Source: Planctomycetia bacterium
Lineage (GTDB): Bacteria; Planctomycetota; Planctomycetia; Pirellulales; UBA1268
Direction of reading: 5' to 3'
Length of the DNA: 9,925 nucleotides
NCBI GenBank assembly: GCA_010027105.1
Contig: RGVT01000069.1
Span: 1 to 9,925 of the forward strand
In this document: piece by piece, positions 5,058 to 9,925 of the stretch
How positions within the stretch are numbered: position 1 is the stretch's first letter
How the letters are laid out: each line of letters begins with the position of its first letter
Position numbers and translations under genes: made by a program
The notes under the pieces: generated by a model
The model's input: only the letters and a program-made list of their open reading frames with translations
Database searches by the model: none
Told to the model about the DNA's origin: nothing

Positions 5058-6557
5058 TCAGTACGCGCGGGCGAGGACGCTCGGGCGCGGCACCGGCCGG
5101 CCTGTCACGATGCAGGTGCCGGGTTCGTGGGGGCCGTCCATCGGGATGCAGCGCACCGTGACCTTGAGCGGGTCGAGCACCGCCGTCACGGCCGGATCGT
5201 CGGCCACGTGCACGTGCGCGAAGCCGCTCCCCTGCCCCTTGCCTTCAGCGAAGAAGTCGAGGACGTCGGCCTGTGAGGAGAGCCGCGCCGACTTCGCGTC
5301 GCGGAAGGCGCGGGCCTTGTCGAAGAGCCCGTTCTGGATCTCCTCGAGCAGCCGCGGCGCCATGGTGGAGAACTCGGCAAGCGGCACGCTCGTGCGCTCC
5401 TTCGGCGGGCGGTCGCGGCGGGTCACGCTCACCGTGCCGGCGGCGAGGTCGCGCGGGCCGATCTCCACCCGCACCGGCACCCCCTGCTTCACGTGCTGCC
5501 ATACCTTGTCGCCCCCGCGCAGGTCGCGGGCGTCGATCTTCACTCGCACCGGCTCGTGGGCGAACGAGGCAGCCGTGAGCTCCCGCTCGAGCGCCCGGCA
5601 GGCGTCGAGCACGGCCGTGCGTTCCTCGTCGGTGCGGTGGATCGGCAGGATCACGATCTGCGTGGGGGCGATCCGCGGCGGGAGCACGAGGCCGTCGTCG
5701 TCGGAGTGGGTCATGATCACGGCGCCGATGAGCCGCGTCGATACGCCCCACGACGTGGTCCAGCAGTATTCCTCCTGGCCCGACGGGCCGGCGAACTTGA
5801 TCTCCTGCGCCTTCGCGAAGTTCTGCCCGAGGAAGTGCGAGGTGCCGGCTTGGAGCGCCTTGCCGTCCTGCATCATGGCCTCGATCGAGTAGGTGTCGAC
5901 CGCGCCTGGAAACCGCTCGCCGGCCGTCTTCGGACCCTTGATCACGGGCATCGCGAGGTCGCGCTCGGCGAACGTGGCGTAGACGTCGAGCATGCGCAGC
6001 GTCTCCTCGACGGCCTCCTCGCTGGTGGCGTGCGCCGTGTGCCCCTCCTGCCAGAGAAACTCGGCCGTCCGCAGGAACACCCGCGGCCGCATCTCCCAAC
6101 GGACGACGTTGGCCCACTGGTTGATCAAGACCGGCAGGTCGCGCCACGACTGAATCCACTTCGCGTACATCGCGCCGATGATCGTCTCGCTCGTCGGCCG
6201 CACCACGAGCGGCTCCTCGAGTTTTCCGGTCGGTACGAGCTTGCCGTCGGGGCCGAGCTCGAGGCGGTGGTGCGTGACGACCGCGCACTCCTTCGCGAAG
6301 CCCTCGACGTGCCGGGCCTCCTTCTCGAGATACGAGAGCGGGATGAAGAGCGGGAAGTAGGCGTTCTGGTGGCCGGTGGCCTTGAACATCCGGTCGAGGA
6401 TCCCCTGCATCCGCTCCCAGAGGGCGTAGCCGTGCGGCTTGATCACCATGCAGCCGCGCACAGGAGACTGCTCCGCGAGGTCGGCCGCCCGCACGACCTG
6501 CTGATACCACTCCGGATAGTCCTGGACGCGGGTGGGCGAGATGGCGTGGTCGGGCAT
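5058..6557 (-). CDS. proS: Prolyl-tRNA synthetase, eukaryote/archaeal-type
   Basis: The 499-residue class II aminoacyl-tRNA synthetase charges tRNA-Pro with proline in the cytosol. It is the shorter form without the editing insertion. Motif 2 is clear (VVRWEMRPRVFLRTAEFLWQ, residues 151-170), preceded by RPTSET (120-125). GTSHFLGQNF (238-247) and motif 3, with GLVLPPRIAP (289-298), complete the catalytic core. The anticodon-binding domain follows from about 298 (APTQIVILPI) to 400. The C-terminal zinc-type domain has one Cys pair (VRCIP and GTCIVTG) and ends in the terminal tyrosine (LARAY) characteristic of this type. Start ATG 6557 has GGAG 7 nt upstream (6565-6568, complement) and a -10-like TACAAT further up; longer frames upstream would cross that promoter. 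It is transcribed divergently from the exoribonuclease operon, with 80 bp between start codons. Length and motifs look complete. Confidence 0.97.
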   Translation of the reverse strand: MPDHAISPTRVQDYPEWYQQVVRAADLAEQSPVRGCMVIKPHGYALWERMQGILDRMFKATGHQNAYFPLFIPLSYLEKEARHVEGFAKECAVVTHHRLELGPDGKLVPTGKLEEPLVVRPTSETIIGAMYAKWIQSWRDLPVLINQWANVVRWEMRPRVFLRTAEFLWQEGHTAHATSEEAVEETLRMLDVYATFAERDLAMPVIKGPKTAGERFPGAVDTYSIEAMMQDGKALQAGTSHFLGQNFAKAQEIKFAGPSGQEEYCWTTSWGVSTRLIGAVIMTHSDDDGLVLPPRIAPTQIVILPIHRTDEERTAVLDACRALERELTAASFAHEPVRVKIDARDLRGGDKVWQHVKQGVPVRVEIGPRDLAAGTVSVTRRDRPPKERTSVPLAEFSTMAPRLLEEIQNGLFDKARAFRDAKSARLSSQADVLDFFAEGKGQGSGFAHVHVADDPAVTAVLDPLKVTVRCIPMDGPHEPGTCIVTGRPVPRPSVLARAY

Positions 6558-6587
6558 GCGCGGACTCCGGGACGGTGGAGGCCGCGG

Positions 6588-6593
6588 ATTGTA
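6588..6593 (-). promoter_or_regulatory. Candidate -10 element of proS
   Basis: On the minus strand GGCTACAAT carries TACAAT, one mismatch from consensus. A perfect TTGACA lies upstream (complement of 6603-6608), but only 9 bp away, too close for an ordinary -35/-10 pair. At 17-bp spacing the hexamer is TCGAGT. The predicted transcript start near 6581 leaves a leader of roughly 24 nt containing the GGAG. Confidence 0.45.
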
Positions 6594-6625
6594 GCCGCTC
6601 ACTGTCAATCACTCGACCCTGGCCC

Positions 6626-6631
6626 TACACT
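6626..6631 (+). promoter_or_regulatory. Candidate -10 element of the yhaM-rnr operon, possibly leaderless
   Basis: TACACT sits 6 nt before the ATG at 6638, so transcription from it would begin at or next to the start codon. No Shine-Dalgarno sequence is visible between 6618 and 6637. The two observations agree with a leaderless message; alternatively the true promoter lies further upstream, overlapping proS. Confidence 0.35.
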
Positions 6632-6637
6632 CGCCAC

Positions 6638-7603
6638 ATGCCCCGACGCCTGATCACCGAGCTTCAGCCGCAGACCCAGATCGACCAGCTGTTCCTCGCC
6701 ACGCACAAACAACTGCGGCCCAACCGCAACGGGCAGCTCTACCTGCAGGTCGATCTGGCCGACAAGAGCGGCATGATCACGGGCCGGCTCTGGAACGCCT
6801 CCGACGACGACTTCGACGCCTTCGAGGATGGCGACTACGTACGCGTCGAGGGGCACACGCAGCTCTACTCGGGCAGCCTGCAGCTGATCATCACCGCGAT
6901 CGCGCGGGCCGATCCGCGGACGGTGAACGAGGCCGATTTCCGCGTGCTCACCGACGCCGACGTCGCCCGGCTCAGAGGCGAGCTCGAGGCGCTCGTGGGC
7001 ACGGTCCGCGCCGCTCCGCTCCGGGAACTGGTGGCCGAACTGCTCGCCGACGGCCCGCTCATGGCTGCGTTCTGCCGCAGCCCCGCCGGCGTCAAGCACC
7101 ACCACGCCTACGCCGGGGGGCTCCTCGATCACGTGGTCAACCTGCTGCGGCTCGCAGACCGGGTCGCCCCGCTCTATCCCGACCTCGACCGCGACCTCCT
7201 CCTCGTCGGCGTGCTCGTGCACGACATCGGCAAGACGGTCGAACTCGAAAGTGAAAAGGGCTTTTCCTACACCGACCCCGGCCAGTTGCTCGGCCACGTG
7301 GTCCTCGGCCTCGAGATCATCGACGCCAAGATCCGTGCGGTCGAGGCCCGCACCGGCACGGCCTTCGACGTCGAGACGGCGGTGCGCGTCAAGCACATGA
7401 TCGCGGCCCACCACGGCCAGCTCGACTTCGGAGCCGCGAAGGTGCCGATGACGCTCGAAGCGCTCGCCCTGCACCACCTCGACCACCTCGACGCCAAGAT
7501 GGCCGCGGTGACGCAGCTCCTCAAGGCCGAGGCCTCGATCGACGACGGCTGGACGCAGTATCACCAGCATCACGGCCGCAAGTTTTTCCGCGGCCGATCG
7601 TGA
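6638..7603 (+). CDS. yhaM: YhaM-like 3'-5' exoribonuclease (OB-fold plus HD domain)
   Basis: The 321-residue protein is close to Bacillus YhaM (about 314). Residues about 15-95 form an OB-fold nucleic-acid binding domain (YLQVDLADKSGMITGRLWN, then YVRVEGHTQLYSGSLQLII). From about 130 an HD-type metal phosphohydrolase domain carries the metal ligands: KHHHAYAGGLLDH (153-165), VHDIGKT (194-200), the GH pair (219-220), AAHHGQLDFGA (256-266) and LHHLDHLDAK (278-287). All expected HD-domain residues are present. YhaM enzymes remove nucleotides from RNA 3' ends in the cytosol and take part in mRNA turnover; DNA 3' ends are also attacked in vitro in some relatives. The ATG at 6638 was chosen because the conserved N-terminus begins there; the longer frame from 6575 would overlap the proS promoter. 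The gene ends 10 nt before the RNase R gene, whose GAGG overlaps this stop. Confidence 0.92.
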   Translation: MPRRLITELQPQTQIDQLFLATHKQLRPNRNGQLYLQVDLADKSGMITGRLWNASDDDFDAFEDGDYVRVEGHTQLYSGSLQLIITAIARADPRTVNEADFRVLTDADVARLRGELEALVGTVRAAPLRELVAELLADGPLMAAFCRSPAGVKHHHAYAGGLLDHVVNLLRLADRVAPLYPDLDRDLLLVGVLVHDIGKTVELESEKGFSYTDPGQLLGHVVLGLEIIDAKIRAVEARTGTAFDVETAVRVKHMIAAHHGQLDFGAAKVPMTLEALALHHLDHLDAKMAAVTQLLKAEASIDDGWTQYHQHHGRKFFRGRS

Positions 7604-7613
7604 GGCACCCGCC

Positions 7614-9704
7614 ATGACCCGGCAGCGACCCAAGCCCGAGAAGAGCCGCCGCGGCAAGGGCGAGGGCGTGGTCGGCGTCTTCAAGCGCGCGGCTGGCGGC
7701 TACGGCTTCGTGCGGCCGCTCGACGCCCCGGCCGGCGACCGCTCCGCCGACATCCACATCGCCGCCCACGCCGCGCTCGACGCGGCCACCGGCGACACCG
7801 TCCGCGTGCGGCTCGCCACCGGCCGCGACGTCCGCCGCCCCGGGCCCGCCGGCGAGATCGTCGAGGTGCTCGAGCGCAAGACGACGCGATTCGTGGGCAG
7901 TTACTTCGAGGCGGCCGGATCGGGCTGGGTGCAGGTCGACGGCACCGGCTTCGCCCGCCCCGTGTCGGTCGGCGACCCCGGTGCGAAGGGGGCCCGCGAC
8001 AAGGACAAGGTCGTGGTGGAGATGGTGCGGTTCCCCACGAACCTCCGCGACGGCGAGGGGGTGATCGTCGAGGTGCTCGGCAAGGCGGGCCAGCCGGGCG
8101 TCGACACGCAGACGGTGATCCACGAATTCGGCCTGCCCGGTCCCTTCCCCGAGGCCGTCGCGGCCGACGCCCGGCGGCAGGCCGGGCGGTTCACCGAGGC
8201 GATCGCGGGCGACCGTCGCGACCACACGCAGCGGACGATCATCACGATCGACCCCATCGACGCCCGCGACTTCGACGATGCGATCTCGCTCGAGCGGATC
8301 GACCGCGGCCACTGGCTGCTCGGCGTGCACATCGCCGACGTCTCGCACTTCGTCGAGGAGGGCTCGCCGCTCGACCAGGAGGCGCTCGCGCGGGGCACGA
8401 GCGTGTATCTCCCCGACCGCGTGATCCCGATGCTGCCCGAGGTGGTCTCCAACAACCTCGCGAGCCTCCAGCCGGGACGCGTGCGGTATGCCCGCACCTG
8501 CTGGATGGAGTTCACGCCCGACGGCGTCCAGACGCACGCGGAGGTGGAGCGGTCGGCGATCAAGAGCGTGCGCCGCTTCACCTACGAGGAGGTCGACGTG
8601 TTCCTCGCCGACCCCGACACCCGCGCCGTCGAGATGACCGGCGAGGTGCGGGCCCTGCTCGGCCGGATGCGCGACCTGTCGCGCATCCTGCGCCGCCGCC
8701 GCACCGCGCGGGGCGCGCTCGAGCTCTCGATGCCCGAGGTGAAGATCGACCTCGACCGCGAGGGCCGTGTAAACGGGGCCCACGTCGTCGAGAACACCGA
8801 GAGCCACAAGATCATCGAGGAATTCATGCTCTCGGCGAACGAGGCCGTGGCCGAGAAGCTGGCGGCGGCCGGGGCGCCGTTCCTGCGCCGCATCCACCCG
8901 GCGCCCGACCTGCGCAAGCTCCGGCAGCTCACCGAATTCGTCACGGAACTGGGCTTCGAGGTCGACTCGCTCGAGAGCCGGTTCGAGCTTCAGCGGCTGC
9001 TCGGCCTCGTCGGCGGCCGGCCGGAGGAGCACGCCGTGAACTACGCCGTGCTGCGCAGCCTCACCCGCGCCGCCTACGGCCCGCAGGAGGACGGCCACTT
9101 CGCGCTCGCCAGCGACTGCTACTGCCACTTCACGTCGCCGATCCGCCGCTATCCCGACCTCACGGTCCACCGTGCGCTCGACGTGATCGCGCGGGGCAAG
9201 CGGCCGCCTGCGGAGGGGCTCCCACAGCTCGGCGAGCAGTGCTCGCAGCTCGAGCGCCGGGCCGAGGCGGCCGAGCGGGAGCTCGTGAAGCTCAAGCTGC
9301 TCAACTTCCTGGCCTCGCGGGTCGGCCTGGAGATGGACGCGGTGGTGACGGGCGTCGAGGCGTTCGGAATCTTCGTGCAGGGGATCGAACTCCCGGCCGA
9401 GGGGCTCGTGAGCCTCGAATCGCTCCCGGACGACACCTACCGCTACGAGCGCACGAGCCACACGCTCTCCGGCCGCCGGCCCGGCAACGCGTTTCGCCTC
9501 GGCGACCGTGCGCGGGTGGCCGTGGCGAAGGTCGACGTCGATCGGCGCACGCTCGACTTCCGCCTCGTGGGCGTCCGCAGCCGCGGCCGGCCGGGGCCGC
9601 CGGCCGCCGAGGTGCGGAAGCGGGGCCGCCTCCCCAAGCCGACCGGCCGCAGGAAGCCCGCCGGCAAGCCCGCCAAGAAGAGCCGCCGGCAGCGCCGCCG
9701 GTGA
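7614..9704 (+). CDS. rnr: RNase R-family 3'-5' exoribonuclease (RNB domain)
   Basis: The 696-residue RNase II/R-family enzyme degrades RNA processively from the 3' end to 5'-mononucleotides. N-terminal cold-shock-type OB-folds occupy about residues 15-155 (GVVGVFKRAAGGYGFVRPL begins the first). The RNB catalytic domain follows, with metal ligands in TIDPIDARDFDDA (D213, D219, D221, D222). The tyrosine in GTSVYLPDRVIPMLP (Y275) and the conserved HFTSPIRRYPDLTVHR segment are also present. An S1 RNA-binding domain lies near 570-650 (DAVVTGVEAFGIFV). The tail is strongly basic (KPAGKPAKKSRRQRRR), typical of RNase R and useful on structured RNA. It is shorter than E. coli RNase R (813) because the N-terminal winged-helix region is absent. 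GAGG at 7602-7605 overlaps the yhaM stop, 8 nt before ATG 7614, so translation is probably coupled. The S1 domain and basic tail favour RNase R over RNase II. Confidence 0.95.
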   Translation: MTRQRPKPEKSRRGKGEGVVGVFKRAAGGYGFVRPLDAPAGDRSADIHIAAHAALDAATGDTVRVRLATGRDVRRPGPAGEIVEVLERKTTRFVGSYFEAAGSGWVQVDGTGFARPVSVGDPGAKGARDKDKVVVEMVRFPTNLRDGEGVIVEVLGKAGQPGVDTQTVIHEFGLPGPFPEAVAADARRQAGRFTEAIAGDRRDHTQRTIITIDPIDARDFDDAISLERIDRGHWLLGVHIADVSHFVEEGSPLDQEALARGTSVYLPDRVIPMLPEVVSNNLASLQPGRVRYARTCWMEFTPDGVQTHAEVERSAIKSVRRFTYEEVDVFLADPDTRAVEMTGEVRALLGRMRDLSRILRRRRTARGALELSMPEVKIDLDREGRVNGAHVVENTESHKIIEEFMLSANEAVAEKLAAAGAPFLRRIHPAPDLRKLRQLTEFVTELGFEVDSLESRFELQRLLGLVGGRPEEHAVNYAVLRSLTRAAYGPQEDGHFALASDCYCHFTSPIRRYPDLTVHRALDVIARGKRPPAEGLPQLGEQCSQLERRAEAAERELVKLKLLNFLASRVGLEMDAVVTGVEAFGIFVQGIELPAEGLVSLESLPDDTYRYERTSHTLSGRRPGNAFRLGDRARVAVAKVDVDRRTLDFRLVGVRSRGRPGPPAAEVRKRGRLPKPTGRRKPAGKPAKKSRRQRRR

Positions 9705-9772
9705 GCGGCATCGATGCTGTGTTGCGTCTCCGCGCCCAACCCGGCTCGGGGCTGCCCCGTACCGTCATGTGG

Positions 9773-9790
9773 GACAGGCTTCAGCCTGTC
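9773..9790. repeat. Palindrome GACAGGCT-TC-AGCCTGTC
   Basis: Perfect 8-bp stem with a 2-base loop, 68 bp after the rnr stop. The stem is identical to the palindrome at 5034-5051 that ends the tandem array next to proS. Only the two loop bases differ (TC here, AA there). The context is CATGTGG before and ATG after. Confidence 0.85.
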
Positions 9791-9860
9791 ATGCCTTCGA
9801 GGCGCGCGCCGGCTCGTGACTGCCCGGACCCTCTCGCTTGACGTTCGCCTCGGCCCTCCA

Positions 9861-9888
9861 GGCAATCCTGTTCGGCACGGCGATTGCC
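9861..9888. repeat. Inverted repeat GGCAATC...GATTGCC
   Basis: A perfect 7-bp stem encloses a 14-nt loop. It could be a transcript-end hairpin of the exoribonuclease operon, but no T-run follows. Confidence 0.45.
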
Positions 9889-9898
9889 TGACCGTGGG

Positions 9899-9925
9899 GC
9901 AAGCGTCCCGCTTGCTGTAGGACAG
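9899..9925. repeat. Palindrome GCAAGCG-TCC-CGCTTGC and start of a cut repeat
   Basis: The perfect 7-bp stem with loop TCC (9899-9915) is followed by TGTAGGACAG. The last nine bases, GTAGGACAG, are the reverse complement of CTGTCCTAC at 5047-5055, so an inverted copy of the GACAGGCT palindrome probably begins here and continues beyond the window. Confidence 0.65.

Larger units (their letters stand above)
9705..9925. other. Non-coding region after rnr, palindrome-rich
   Basis: No gene is recognised in these 221 bases. The stretch carries three separate inverted repeats (listed individually) and no T-run that would make an ordinary intrinsic terminator, so transcript ending after rnr may rely on Rho or on one of these hairpins. 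Confidence 0.5.

Noticed and set aside
5493..6653. Plus-strand open frame (386 codons) opposite proS
   Set aside because: Antisense to a fully conserved synthetase; no recognisable domain.
7521..9461. Long minus-strand open frame (646 codons) opposite rnr
   Set aside because: It is the complementary frame of the RNB enzyme, low in complexity and dominated by Val, Glu, Arg and His, as expected of an antisense shadow.
9714..9920. Small open frame after rnr (68 codons)
   Set aside because: It spans all three hairpins and has no ribosome binding site or family features.

Overview
The window is very GC-rich and reads as a chromosomal segment of a planctomycete, probably of the Pirellulales type. 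This is an inference. It rests on a DUF1573 protein coupled to a metallophosphatase-like/multiheme protein, a leftover of a signal-bearing Gfo/Idh/MocA oxidoreductase, an eukaryote/archaeal-type ProRS, and short palindromes scattered between genes, including GACAGGCT-NN-AGCCTGTC.

Layout. (1) 2-700 (+): a YebC/TACO1-family protein whose first ~17 codons lie outside the window. (2) 824-2017 and 2014-3645 (+): a two-gene unit joined by an ATGA overlap. The first gene encodes a membrane-anchored or exported DUF1573 protein. The second encodes an exported protein with an UshA-like N-terminal half and four CxxCH haem sites at the C-terminus. (3) 3646-5057: about 1.4 kb with no intact gene. On the minus strand it holds a truncated antitoxin start, a truncated RelE/ParE-like toxin fused to a piece of a Gfo/Idh/MocA oxidoreductase, and an internally deleted IS91-type transposase carrying an inserted palindrome. 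A short 22-bp tandem repeat closes the region. (4) 5058-6557 (-): proS, complete. (5) 6638-7603 and 7614-9704 (+): yhaM-like and rnr-like genes with a 10-nt gap, an apparent operon of two 3'-5' exoribonucleases, divergent from proS. (6) 9705-9925: non-coding sequence with three hairpins, the last running into a repeat cut by the window end.

The intact genes fall into two themes: RNA and translation housekeeping (YebC, ProRS, YhaM, RNase R), and an exported, probably redox-related DUF1573/multiheme pair of unknown substrate. I see no phage, CRISPR, rRNA, tRNA or secondary-metabolite genes. The least explained signals are the palindromes with different stems but a TC/TCC-type loop, the 22-bp tandem repeat that ends in one of them, and the composite scar at 3765-4810.
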